In this document: positions 1-7,728 of the stretch, piece by piece
Layout: each line of letters opens with the position of its first letter
Numbering within the stretch: the first letter of the stretch is position 1
Assembly: GCA_031271975.1 (NCBI GenBank)
Contig: JAISUR010000037.1
Location: forward strand, 62,001 to 126,000
Direction of reading: 5' to 3'
From: Propionibacteriaceae bacterium
GTDB lineage: Bacteria; Actinomycetota; Actinomycetes; Propionibacteriales; Propionibacteriaceae
DNA: 64,000 bases
Notes under the pieces: model-generated
Seen by the model: only the letters and a program-made list of their open reading frames with translations
Told to the model about the DNA's origin: nothing
Databases searched by the model: none
Position numbers and translations under genes: made by a program

Positions 1-305
1 GCTATCTGGAAGCCCGCAAGATCCACGATGTGGCGCGGGCGCACGGCGTGCCGGTGTGGTGCGGCGGCATGTTGGAAACCGGCTTGGGCCGCGCGGCGAA
101 CATCGCGTTGGCGTCCCTGCCCGGATTCACGCTGCCCGGAGACGTGTCCGCTTCCAGCCGGTTCTGGGCCCGGGACATCACCGAACCTTGGGTCATGGCG
201 GATGGGCGTTTGACCGTACCGCAGGGTCCCGGCCTGGGCGTGGCACCGCTCCCGGACGTGCTGGACGAGGTTACGACGTGGACCCAGTTTGTGCCGTTGG
301 CGTGA
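1..305 (+). CDS. menC: o-succinylbenzoate synthase-like enolase superfamily protein, C-terminal part
   Basis: Only the last 100 or so residues are present; the gene enters from the left edge and ends with TGA at 303-305. The segment [18 protein letters not shown] followed by a GFTLPGD stretch and a PQGPGLGV tail is the end of the enolase-fold barrel seen in MenC and N-acylamino-acid racemases of actinobacteria. MenC dehydrates SHCHC to o-succinylbenzoate in menaquinone synthesis in the cytoplasm; the same fold also gives N-succinylamino-acid racemases, and the fragment cannot separate the two. Its 3' end overlaps the convergent alpha-galactosidase gene by 35 bases. Confidence 0.75.
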   Translation, partial: YLEARKIHDVARAHGVPVWCGGMLETGLGRAANIALASLPGFTLPGDVSASSRFWARDITEPWVMADGRLTVPQGPGLGVAPLPDVLDEVTTWTQFVPLA

Positions 306-2562
306 TCAGGTACAGGTTTGAGCCGAAGTCGCCCAGCATCCGCACCCGGTCGTTGTAGCCGGTTCCCATGAACTGGTTGGCCAGCGGCACGCCGTTGCCC
401 AACGCCGCTCCGAACACGCGGTAGTCCTCGACGGCGTCGGTGAGCCGGTAGACCTTGTTCACCGCCGTCATGGCCATGCCTTCCGGGTTTAAGCGGATCC
501 CGATGTGCTTGATCAGTTCCCCGAACCGGGACAGGAAAACGGACTGTTCGCGGGTGCGCAGGCGGTATTCGGTTGCCGGGTCCATACCGGGCACCACGAG
601 CCGGTCAAGGCCTTCGGCGGCGGTGGCCAGGGTTTGGAAGACGCCGACGATCACCTCTCCGGGCGCGCTCACCGTCCACACGGCTTTGTTGGGCTTGGCG
701 CCCATCCCGGTGTCGACGCGGCGAAATCGGCCGTACTGGAACGTGGCCCGGTGCTCTTTGTAGAACGCGAGTTGTTCCTTGATTTCTTTGCGCTGCACCG
801 GCGACAGCATGCGCAGGTCGAGTTCATAGCCCAAGTCGCCGAACGCCGCCACGTTGAACCTGGTGGTCAGCGGAGTGTCGCGCAGCGTCTGCTGGTGCGG
901 GGCCTCGGAGACATGCGCGCCCATCGTGGATTGCGGGTAGAACAGGCTCAACCCACCTTGTATCTCCAGCCTTTCGACTGGGTCGGTGTCGTCGGACGCC
1001 CAGATCTGCGGCCCGTAGCACAGCATCCCCAAATCGAAGCGGTTGCCGCCGGACGAGCAGCTTTCCAGCAGCACCTGTGGTCGCGGCCCGAAGATACGCC
1101 CCAGCACGTCATACAGGCCCAGCAGATAGCGGTGCTGGAAGCCCGGCGCGTCGGTGTCGGCGAGGTTGCGGTTGTAGTCCCACTTGACGTAAGCAGCCCC
1201 GGTTTCATCGATGACTGCCCCGACGTTCGCCACGATGTAGTCGCGGACCTCCGCGCGGGTGAGGTCGAGCACCAACTGGTTGCGGCCCAGAGTCGGCTCG
1301 CGCCTTGGCGCGGTGATGGCCCAATCCGGGTGCGCGCGGTACAGGTCCGAGTCGGGGTTGGCCATTTCCGGCTCCACCCAGATTCCGAAATCCAGCCCGG
1401 CCTTGCGCACCTGGGCGGCGAAGTGCCCCAGGCCGTTGGGGAATTTGCGCGGGTTCACCGTGTAGTCGCCCAAGCCTTTGGTGTCGTCGTCGCGCTTGCC
1501 GAACCAGCCGTCGTCGAGCACAAACAGCTCGGCTCCCAGGGCCTTGGCCTGCTTGGCAAGCTTCAGGAGTTTCCCGGCGTCGAACGAGAAGAATGTCGCC
1601 TCCCAGTTGTTGTAGACGACCGGACGCGGCCGCCGGGCCCAATACGCGGGCACGATGTGGTCGTTGGCGAAGTCGTGGAAATGCGCCGACGCTCCGCCGT
1701 AACCCGAATCAGAGAACGTCAACACCACCGTGGGCGTGGCCAGCGACTCGCCGGGGGCCAGCGTCCAGCCGAACCCGGCTGGGTTGATTCCGCAGGCCAC
1801 CCGGATCAAATCCTGGCCGGAGCGTTCCACCGCCGTGTAGTGGTTTCCGGAGTAGACCAGGTTGCAGCCGTAGACCCGCCCGTGTTCCTCGGTCGCCCCC
1901 GGTTCGGCGAGCATGACGCCGGGATTGTGCCGGTTGGATGAGGAGCCGGTCGTCGACGAGTTCACCTGGATGCCGTAGCCGATCGGCAGGGCTTGGCGGT
2001 GCGCCTCTTTGACCCAGGCGCCGTTCAGCGTGGTCAACGTCCAGTCGCCGCCGGGCAGGTCGACCATGGCCGACAGCAGCTTCGCCACTTGGATGGGGCC
2101 ACCGGTAGCGCTGAGCACCGCGTGGCGCGCGATCACGTCCGCGTCGTAGAAGACGTCGTAGTGCAAGGTGAGCGCCGCGCCAACCGCATCGTCGGCCAGT
2201 TCCACGCGCAGGCTCTGCGAAGCGCCGTGCGGGCGCGGCAAACCGTCGGGCGCCGCCGGCGCGTATTCATGGCCGGTGTAGCGGAAATCGGTGGCGGTGT
2301 CCGTCTCGATGGGAGTCTCGCGGTAGTCGCCGCGGCCCGCACCCGACCATTCCAGGCACATGTTGTCCAGCGCGTATACCGGGTCGGCGCCCGGATAGTT
2401 GGTGGACGTGCCGATTGGCGCGGTGCGCTTGACGGCCAGGGCGTCTGGGTCTTGCCGCGCCGGCAGTGTCGGCCCGTAGTAGAGGTGTTCGAGATGGCCC
2501 TGGCCGGTCACGCGGAACCAATAACTGGTATGCGCCGTATCCAGCCTGAAAACCTCGCTCAT
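271..2562 (-). CDS. alpha-galactosidase, glycoside hydrolase family 36
   Basis: Hydrolyses terminal alpha-1,6-galactose from raffinose-type oligosaccharides; no signal peptide, so cytoplasmic. The 763-residue length fits GH36 (about 730). An N-terminal beta-supersandwich is followed by the catalytic barrel. YVKWDYN gives the nucleophile Asp462, and WASDDTDP about 60 residues later gives the acid/base Asp (524 or 525). The CSSGGNRFD motif between them and [12 protein letters not shown] near residue 345 are also typical. The ATG is 7 bases from a TAGGCT -10 box, so the transcript is probably leaderless. No sugar transporter is adjacent; the nearest sugar importer is 34 kb away. Confidence 0.93.
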   Translation of the reverse strand: MSEVFRLDTAHTSYWFRVTGQGHLEHLYYGPTLPARQDPDALAVKRTAPIGTSTNYPGADPVYALDNMCLEWSGAGRGDYRETPIETDTATDFRYTGHEYAPAAPDGLPRPHGASQSLRVELADDAVGAALTLHYDVFYDADVIARHAVLSATGGPIQVAKLLSAMVDLPGGDWTLTTLNGAWVKEAHRQALPIGYGIQVNSSTTGSSSNRHNPGVMLAEPGATEEHGRVYGCNLVYSGNHYTAVERSGQDLIRVACGINPAGFGWTLAPGESLATPTVVLTFSDSGYGGASAHFHDFANDHIVPAYWARRPRPVVYNNWEATFFSFDAGKLLKLAKQAKALGAELFVLDDGWFGKRDDDTKGLGDYTVNPRKFPNGLGHFAAQVRKAGLDFGIWVEPEMANPDSDLYRAHPDWAITAPRREPTLGRNQLVLDLTRAEVRDYIVANVGAVIDETGAAYVKWDYNRNLADTDAPGFQHRYLLGLYDVLGRIFGPRPQVLLESCSSGGNRFDLGMLCYGPQIWASDDTDPVERLEIQGGLSLFYPQSTMGAHVSEAPHQQTLRDTPLTTRFNVAAFGDLGYELDLRMLSPVQRKEIKEQLAFYKEHRATFQYGRFRRVDTGMGAKPNKAVWTVSAPGEVIVGVFQTLATAAEGLDRLVVPGMDPATEYRLRTREQSVFLSRFGELIKHIGIRLNPEGMAMTAVNKVYRLTDAVEDYRVFGAALGNGVPLANQFMGTGYNDRVRMLGDFGSNLYLITPTAQTGSTS

Positions 2563-2569
2563 GGCAGGC

Positions 2570-2575
2570 AGCCTA
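2570..2575 (-). promoter_or_regulatory. -10 box of leaderless promoter for the alpha-galactosidase
   Basis: TAGGCT on the minus strand, 7 bases before the ATG at 2562. There is no Shine-Dalgarno sequence, so transcription probably starts at or next to the start codon. Confidence 0.55.
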
Positions 2576-2611
2576 CCGCGCCTTTGTGGATGCCCAGTCC
2601 GGCGTGCTTAA

Positions 2612-2722
2612 CCCCCGCCCGTCATCGAAGAACTTGTTTCCGGATCTCGGACGAAAAATCCGCTTCCAAATTGGTCGAAGACAGGCCATACCGGATCAAG
2701 CCCGGCATGACTCGGGCGGGGG
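2612..2722. repeat. MITE-like element of about 111 bp with imperfect terminal inverted repeats
   Basis: The left end reads CCCCCGCCCGTCAT (2612-2625) and the right end ATGACTCGGGCGGGGG (2707-2722), its reverse complement apart from one extra base. The interior carries TCCGGATCTCGGACG and CCGGATCAAGCCCGGCATGAC-like pieces also found in the intergenic repeats near 21.6, 24.8, 27.6 and 43.4 kb. It lies between the alpha-galactosidase promoter and the 3' end of the next gene. It has no coding capacity. Confidence 0.6.
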
Positions 2723-2737
2723 TGTTGGCGCGAGCTC

Positions 2738-3544
2738 TTACACGTGCCGGTCCAGCCAGCTGATCACGTCCGCGATCACCTCGTCCTTGCGGAACTCATT
2801 GAAGATCTCATGCTGCATGCCTTCGTAGATCCGCAGGCCCTTGTCCTTCGAAGCGATTTCTTCGAACAACTGCCGGGAGTCTTCCTCGGCGACCAGTCCG
2901 TCCTCGGTGCCGTGCAGGATGAGCGCGGGGGCGGTGAACTGGTCGGGGTTGGCCTTGAGGTAGGCCAGTCCATTGGCCCAAGAGTTGATGAGCCCAACCG
3001 ACATGTACTTCTCCACCAGTGGGTCCGCCACGTAGCGCTCGGCGACGAGCGGGTCGGAGCAGACGCCGGCGCTCAGTTCGTTGGGCAGGTATTGCTGCGG
3101 GTCGATTGCCAGCGGGAGTGGGCCGACAATTTGCTTGTTGTAGCGGGTCAGCGCGCCCGAGAGGATCACTCCGGTCGGCTTGTGGGGGTATTTCGTGGCG
3201 AACAGGGCGACCGCGTAGCCACCCATGGAATGCCCGATTACGAACGTTGGCAGCCCGTGGACCTCGTGGCGGGCCACCTCGAAAGCGGCGTTCGTGTCGT
3301 CGGTGATTTCGTTGTAATCGGTGTAGTAGACCTTCTGGCCAGCGGAGCGGCCGTGGCCGCGATGGTCGAAGCGGAACACCGCATATCCTTGCGCTGTTAG
3401 GCGCGCGGTCAGGTAATCGTATCGGCCCAGGTGCTCGCACAGACCATGCACGATGACGACCAGCGCTTTCGGATTGGTCGGCACGTCCACGGCTGCGAAC
3501 AGTTCTGTGCCATCGAAGGAAATGAAGTTGAATTCCTTGGACAT
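2738..3544 (-). CDS. alpha/beta hydrolase, monoacylglycerol lipase-like serine hydrolase
   Basis: A 268-residue alpha/beta-hydrolase of the lysophospholipase/monoacylglycerol lipase type (Hydrolase_4). The catalytic triad is visible: Ser106 in GHSMGG, Asp215 in LHGTEDG and His245 in GMQHEIF. HGLCEH near residue 33 and FDHRGHGRS near 59 form the oxyanion-hole region and the strand-4 turn. No signal peptide, so probably cytoplasmic. A longer in-frame start at 3691 exists, but the ATG at 3544 has a good AGGAAGGAC ribosome site and gives the normal family length; the longer form would run into the divergent pafB promoter. The lipid or ester substrate is unknown. Confidence 0.88.
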   Translation of the reverse strand: MSKEFNFISFDGTELFAAVDVPTNPKALVVIVHGLCEHLGRYDYLTARLTAQGYAVFRFDHRGHGRSAGQKVYYTDYNEITDDTNAAFEVARHEVHGLPTFVIGHSMGGYAVALFATKYPHKPTGVILSGALTRYNKQIVGPLPLAIDPQQYLPNELSAGVCSDPLVAERYVADPLVEKYMSVGLINSWANGLAYLKANPDQFTAPALILHGTEDGLVAEEDSRQLFEEIASKDKGLRIYEGMQHEIFNEFRKDEVIADVISWLDRHV

Positions 3545-3637
3545 CTTCGTCCTTCCTAATGAGGCAATGCACCAACAATAATGTGGCAATGGCCGAATGG
3601 CTACGTGTTGGAGGGTGGTGAATCGATAAAGCGCTGA

Positions 3638-3643
3638 TAGCCT
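3638..3643 (+). promoter_or_regulatory. -10 box of leaderless pafB promoter
   Basis: TAGCCT, 7 bases before the ATG at 3651. It decides the start: the upstream in-frame TTG at 3645 would lie only one base after the -10 box. Confidence 0.55.
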
Positions 3644-3650
3644 TTTGGCA

Positions 3651-4604
3651 ATGGCTCCGCGCAAATCCGAACGCATAATGAACCTGGCCATCTGCCTGCT
3701 GATGGCCCGCCGCTACGTGTCAAAAGCCGAGATCCGTTCCATCATCGCCGACTACCGCGACATGAACGACGCCACCTTCGAGCGGACCTTCGGCCGCGAC
3801 AAGGACGAGTTGCGCCGCCTGGGGGTCCCCGTGCTGATGGGCTCCAACGACGAGTACTTCACCGAGGATGTCGGCTATCGCATCCCGCGCAAGGATTTCG
3901 AGTTGCCGCCGATCGAATTCGACGCGGCCGAACTGGCCGTGCTGGGACTGGCTTCGCAAGTGTGGGACGAAGCTACCCAGGCCGACCAGGCCAAATCGGC
4001 GCTGGCCAAGCTCCGCGCGGCGGGCGTTGACCCGGATCCGGGCCGCTTGGCCTCGTTGGCGCCGCGGATCGGGGTCAAGGAGGCGGCCTTCGCGCCGATC
4101 TGGCAGGCGATCACCGCGCGTATCCCGGTGAGCTTCGCCTACCGCGGCAAACGCCGCGAATACCAGCCCTGGGCGCTCACTTACCGGCGCGGCGCCTGGT
4201 ACACCTACGGGATGGACACGTCGGTGGGCGAGCCGCGCATCTACCGGCTGATCCGGATCGAGTCCGAGGTGGTGTTCGCGGGCGAGCCCGATTCGTTCAC
4301 GCCCGAGCCCGTCGACACCCGCACGCTGATCGCCCAACTCGAACCGGCGGGCCCTGACTCCCAGGCGGTGCTCGCGATCCGGCTGGGCCGCGCGGGCACG
4401 TTGGCGCGGGGCGGGACCCCCGCCCAGGCCGCCGTCCCGCCGGGATTCGCGGCCTATGCGGTCGAATACTCCTCGGCGGGGGATTTCGCCGCGGAGGTCT
4501 GCTCGTTCGGACCGGATGTGATCGTGTTGGAGCCGCCCGAGTTGCGCGCCCAAGTGGTCAGCCATTTGCGGCGGTTCGCGGGAGGTGCCGATGACGACAA
4601 GTAA
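3651..4604 (+). CDS. pafB: WYL-domain transcription regulator PafB
   Basis: A 317-residue helix-turn-helix plus WYL protein. With PafC it forms the PafBC activator of the RecA-independent DNA-damage response in actinobacteria. The first 60 residues (RKSERIMNLAICLLMARRYV onward) are the HTH; the WYL Sm-like fold follows around residues 150-230 (YQPWALTYRRGAWYTYG) with a C-terminal WCX extension. It is followed with overlap by pafC and then tatA-tatC-helY, the standard actinobacterial order. Unusually, the ligase gene pafA and proteasome genes that often precede pafB are absent here; upstream is an unrelated hydrolase. Confidence 0.93.
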   Translation: MAPRKSERIMNLAICLLMARRYVSKAEIRSIIADYRDMNDATFERTFGRDKDELRRLGVPVLMGSNDEYFTEDVGYRIPRKDFELPPIEFDAAELAVLGLASQVWDEATQADQAKSALAKLRAAGVDPDPGRLASLAPRIGVKEAAFAPIWQAITARIPVSFAYRGKRREYQPWALTYRRGAWYTYGMDTSVGEPRIYRLIRIESEVVFAGEPDSFTPEPVDTRTLIAQLEPAGPDSQAVLAIRLGRAGTLARGGTPAQAAVPPGFAAYAVEYSSAGDFAAEVCSFGPDVIVLEPPELRAQVVSHLRRFAGGADDDK

Positions 4605-5517
4605 CCAGGTGTCCCGGCTGTTGGCGTTGGTCCCTTACCTGCAGCGGGTGGGGGACGCCGATCTGACCGAAACGGCCAACTACTTCGGCGTCACGAAGAA
4701 GCAGTTGGTGGCGGACCTCAACGTGTTGTGGTTCTGCGGGCTGCCCGGCGGCTTGCCGGACGACCTGATCGAGGTCGACTTCGACGCCGTTGATGAAGGT
4801 GTGATCCGGCTCGGCAACGCTGATTTCCTGTCCCGGCCGATGCGGTTCACCCCCGACGAGGCGATGAGCCTGATCGTCGCCTTGGAGTCCATCGGTGAGG
4901 TGGCGGACCCGGCGTCGTCGCAGGCCGTCTATTCGGCGTTGGCGAAGTTGGGCCAAGCCCAGGGGGCGTTCGCCTCGGCCGCGGTGGCCGCCCAGGCGGG
5001 TTCCGCGGACTTGCGCGAGCGGCTGCTGACAGCCATCGAAGCCAAAGTCGTGGTTCGGTTGCGGTACGCCGGGGCGCAAGAGTCCACTCCCGAGGTGGAG
5101 CCGGCGCGCATCGTCACCAGCGACGGCTACGGCTACCTGCAGGCTTGGAGCCGGGAGCGGAATGCCTGGCGCGTCTACCGGCTGGACCGCATTCTCGACG
5201 TGACCGCCACGCCCGAACCGGCGCCCGAGCGCAAACCGCCTGAGCCGTTCGGCCCCGACTGGCTGGAGCGCCGCGCGGGCGTGGTCGAGGTCGAGATCGA
5301 AGTGGCCGAATCCGCGGCGTGGATTGCCGAGTACTACCCGGTTCGGGAAGCGCGCAAGACTCCGGCGGGACGGGCGGTGCGCCTGCTGGTGGCCGACCCG
5401 GCATGGTTCTCGGCGTTGCTGTTGCGCTTGGGAGACCAAGTCTTGGCCGTCGATCCCGATGAGGCGTTGGCACCCGCGAAAGCCCTGGCCGTGGAAGCGT
5501 TGGCGCACTATGCGTAG
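4591..5517 (+). CDS. pafC: WYL-domain transcription regulator PafC
   Basis: A 308-residue paralogue and partner of PafB. HTH residues near the N-terminus (TANYFGVTKKQLVADLNVL) are followed by a WYL domain near 165-205 (YGYLQAWSRERNAWRVYRLD) and a WCX tail. The ATG at 4591 overlaps the end of pafB by 14 bases; a GTG at 4585 is an alternative. The overlap implies translational coupling, as expected for a heteromeric regulator. No adjacent proteasome genes are visible. Confidence 0.93.
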   Translation: MTTSNQVSRLLALVPYLQRVGDADLTETANYFGVTKKQLVADLNVLWFCGLPGGLPDDLIEVDFDAVDEGVIRLGNADFLSRPMRFTPDEAMSLIVALESIGEVADPASSQAVYSALAKLGQAQGAFASAAVAAQAGSADLRERLLTAIEAKVVVRLRYAGAQESTPEVEPARIVTSDGYGYLQAWSRERNAWRVYRLDRILDVTATPEPAPERKPPEPFGPDWLERRAGVVEVEIEVAESAAWIAEYYPVREARKTPAGRAVRLLVADPAWFSALLLRLGDQVLAVDPDEALAPAKALAVEALAHYA

Positions 5518-5538
5518 TGACAGGGCGCGTCGGTAAGG

Positions 5539-5544
5539 TAATGT
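5539..5544 (+). promoter_or_regulatory. -10 box of leaderless promoter before the small membrane protein and tatA
   Basis: TAATGT, 7 bases before the GTG at 5552 with no Shine-Dalgarno site. This suggests the small gene plus tatAC can be transcribed separately from pafBC. Confidence 0.5.
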
Positions 5545-5551
5545 TCGCTGC

Positions 5552-5740
5552 GTGATCTGGGTGTTCGTCTTCTGCGGGATCGCCCTGGCCGGGCTGATCA
5601 TGCTGGTGTGCTACGCCGTCTGGCTGGCGCACAAGGCGAGCGACGTGTTCTCCGAGTTGGAAATGCTGGGCACCCGGGCGGAAGAGTTGGGCGAAATCGT
5701 GGGGCGGCTCGAGTTCGACTCCGCGGCAGAACGGAATTGA
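5552..5740 (+). CDS. small single-pass membrane protein
   Basis: A 62-residue protein, not recognised as a named family. Residues 2-27 are a hydrophobic segment (WVFVFCGIALAGLIMLVCYA), followed by a short amphipathic acidic helix (SELEMLGTRAEELGEIVGRL). It lies between pafC and tatA, 10 bases before the tatA ATG, so it is co-transcribed with the Tat genes. Its layout (TM helix then amphipathic helix) loosely recalls TatA, but it has no TatA hinge motif; any role in Tat export is inference. Confidence 0.65.
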   Translation: MIWVFVFCGIALAGLIMLVCYAVWLAHKASDVFSELEMLGTRAEELGEIVGRLEFDSAAERN

Positions 5741-5749
5741 GGAGGAGCA

Positions 5750-5965
5750 ATGCCAAGTCTCGGTGGCTGGGAATGGGTGATCCTTGTGATCGTCGCCGTT
5801 CTGATTTTCGGAGGTTCGAGGCTGGCGGGCGTCGGCAAGAGCGCCGGGCAGGCGATCCGCGAATTCAAGGAAGAAGTGGCCAAGCCGATTAACCCTCAAG
5901 TTGAGGCTGAGCCGGCCGCGCAGGCCGAATCCAACCAGCCTGCTTCCGACGACAAGGCCGAGTAA
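5750..5965 (+). CDS. tatA: Sec-independent protein translocase subunit TatA
   Basis: A 71-residue pore-forming subunit of the twin-arginine translocase, which exports folded proteins across the cytoplasmic membrane. The short N-terminal membrane helix (WEWVILVIVAVLIFGGSRL, residues 7-25), the hinge glycines and the amphipathic helix VGKSAGQAIREFKEEV are textbook TatA, followed by an acidic, disordered tail. The ribosome site GAGGAG precedes the ATG. tatC follows after 9 bases. Confidence 0.95.
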   Translation: MPSLGGWEWVILVIVAVLIFGGSRLAGVGKSAGQAIREFKEEVAKPINPQVEAEPAAQAESNQPASDDKAE

Positions 5966-5974
5966 CCCCGGGCC

Positions 5975-6781
5975 ATGGCCCTGAAATTCCTGCCGTCGTG
6001 GTTGCGGCCCCCGCCCGCCGCGCCGGACGGGGTGATGTCGCTTTTCGACCATTTGCGCGAACTGCGCTACCGGTTGATCGTGGTCGTTTTCACGCTGATC
6101 GTCACCTCGGTGCTGTCGTTGATTTGGTACAACCAGCTTTACGAGATCTTGTTGCGCCCATATTTGCTGGCCGTGGACATGCTGAAGGTGAGCGACCCCA
6201 ATCTCAGCCCGTCGACCGTGATCAGCGGTGTGACGGCGCCATTCACCTTGATGTTGAAGATCTCCGTGACCGCGGGCATCGTGCTGGCCAGCCCGGTGTG
6301 GCTCTACCAGCTGTGGCAATTCGTCGTGCCGGCGCTGATGGCTCGCGAGAAGCGCTACGCGGCCACCTTCCTGGCCGTGTCGATCCCATTGTTCTGTGCC
6401 GGGGTGGCGGTGGGTTACTACATTCTCCCGCAGGGCATCTCGGTGTTGCTGTCCTTCACTCCGGACACGGTCCCGATCGTCAACCTCCTGGAGGTCAACG
6501 CGTTCTTGTCGCTGACGGTGCAGTTGATGATGGTGTTCGGGCTGGGCTTCCTGATGCCGGTGGTCGTCGTGGGGTTGAACCTGATCGGGGTGCTGCCCGC
6601 CACCAGGCTGGCCAAAGTGCGCTCGTACGTGACGTTCGGCATCTTCGTGTTCGCCGCCGCCGCGACTCCTTCCACGGATCCGTTTTCCATGCTCGCGCTG
6701 GCCATCCCGATGGTGCTGCTCTACCTGGGCGCCGAAGTGATCGCACACGTCCACGACCGCAGGAAGGCCAAGAAGCAGTGA
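5975..6781 (+). CDS. tatC: Sec-independent protein translocase subunit TatC
   Basis: A 268-residue, six-helix membrane protein that recognises twin-arginine signal peptides. Near the N-terminus MSLFDHLRELRYRLI is the conserved TatC cytoplasmic motif; the WQFVVPALMAREKRY loop and FGLGFLMPVVVVGLNLIGV segment are also characteristic. No tatB is adjacent, as in many minimal or split Tat systems. It overlaps the next gene by 4 bases (GTGA). Confidence 0.96.
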   Translation: MALKFLPSWLRPPPAAPDGVMSLFDHLRELRYRLIVVVFTLIVTSVLSLIWYNQLYEILLRPYLLAVDMLKVSDPNLSPSTVISGVTAPFTLMLKISVTAGIVLASPVWLYQLWQFVVPALMAREKRYAATFLAVSIPLFCAGVAVGYYILPQGISVLLSFTPDTVPIVNLLEVNAFLSLTVQLMMVFGLGFLMPVVVVGLNLIGVLPATRLAKVRSYVTFGIFVFAAAATPSTDPFSMLALAIPMVLLYLGAEVIAHVHDRRKAKKQ

Positions 6782-7728
6782 GCCTGGAATACGACGGCGC
6801 CACCTTCTCGCTGGTGGTGAACCCCAACGCGGGGCATGGCAAGGCCAAGAAGCTGCTGGGCCACGTCACCGCGACCATCCTCACCAAGCTGCCCGGGGTG
6901 AACCTGCGCGTCTACCAGACGGCCAGCTTCGCCGAGGCGCGGCTGCGCTGCATCGAGGCGGTCGGAAACGCCCGCGGCCAGGTCGCCGGACATCGGCCGG
7001 ATTCGCTGCTGGTGATGGGCGGCGACGGCATGATGCACCTGGGTCTGAACGCCTGCGCCGCGACCGGCGTGCCGTTGGGTTTGATTCCCGCCGGCTCCGG
7101 AAACGACTTCTGCCGGGGTGTGGGAATCCCCACCGGGTTTGCGGCCGCACTCGACGTCATCGTGGCGGGGAACCTCGGCAAGATCGATCTGATGGAAATG
7201 ACCGGCGACCTGGCCCAAGGAGCGCGGCGCCGCTGGGCCGGATCAATCCTGTCGTCGGGGTTCGACGCCCGGGTGAACGCCCGCGTCAACCGCATGAAAT
7301 GGACCCTGGGTTCGCTCAGCTACACCTGGGCGGCCCTTGCCGAGTTGTCCATCTTCGAGCCGCTCAACTACCGCCTGCTGGTGGATGGGAAGCCGTTGCA
7401 GCAGACGGCGATGTTCATTTGCGTCGGTTCCGCCGGGTACTTCGGCGGCGGCATGCACGGGTTGCCGTTCGCCGACGTCCGCGACGGCCTGCTGGACCTG
7501 ACGATCATCAACCCCGTTTCCCGTATGACGCTGCTGCGGCTCCTGCCCGCCATGTTCACCGGCGCTTTCGTGCGGGATCCGGCGGTGCGCTGCCTGCGGG
7601 CCCGCGAGGTCGTCGTGGACGGCGACGGCCTGATCGCCTACGCGGACGGTGAGGATGTGGGCAAAGTGCCGATTACGCTGCGCGCCGTCCCGGACGCCCT
7701 CACGCTCTACCTGCCGGAGGCCAAGTGA
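6778..7728 (+). CDS. diacylglycerol kinase family lipid kinase
   Basis: A 316-residue protein with a DAGK catalytic domain, which phosphorylates diacylglycerol or a similar lipid. VVNPNAGHGKAK near residue 14 is the nucleotide-binding turn, GGDGMMHL (81-88) the glycine-rich catalytic motif, and PAGSGNDFCRG (about 105-115) the conserved downstream loop. The GTG start overlaps the tatC stop by 4 bases and the stop overlaps helY by 4 bases, so it is translationally coupled on both sides. Related proteins include YegS and DgkB; the substrate cannot be fixed. Confidence 0.88.
   Translation: MSLEYDGATFSLVVNPNAGHGKAKKLLGHVTATILTKLPGVNLRVYQTASFAEARLRCIEAVGNARGQVAGHRPDSLLVMGGDGMMHLGLNACAATGVPLGLIPAGSGNDFCRGVGIPTGFAAALDVIVAGNLGKIDLMEMTGDLAQGARRRWAGSILSSGFDARVNARVNRMKWTLGSLSYTWAALAELSIFEPLNYRLLVDGKPLQQTAMFICVGSAGYFGGGMHGLPFADVRDGLLDLTIINPVSRMTLLRLLPAMFTGAFVRDPAVRCLRAREVVVDGDGLIAYADGEDVGKVPITLRAVPDALTLYLPEAK

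Noticed and set aside
505-1941. Long plus-strand ORF opposite the alpha-galactosidase gene
   Set aside because: Antisense shadow of a GC-rich gene; composition is Gly/Arg/Val-rich and no domain is visible, while the minus strand has clear GH36 motifs.
5114-6754. 546-codon minus-strand ORF across pafC, tatA and tatC
   Set aside because: It spans several real genes on the other strand and has a repetitive His/Gln/Arg composition typical of shadows.
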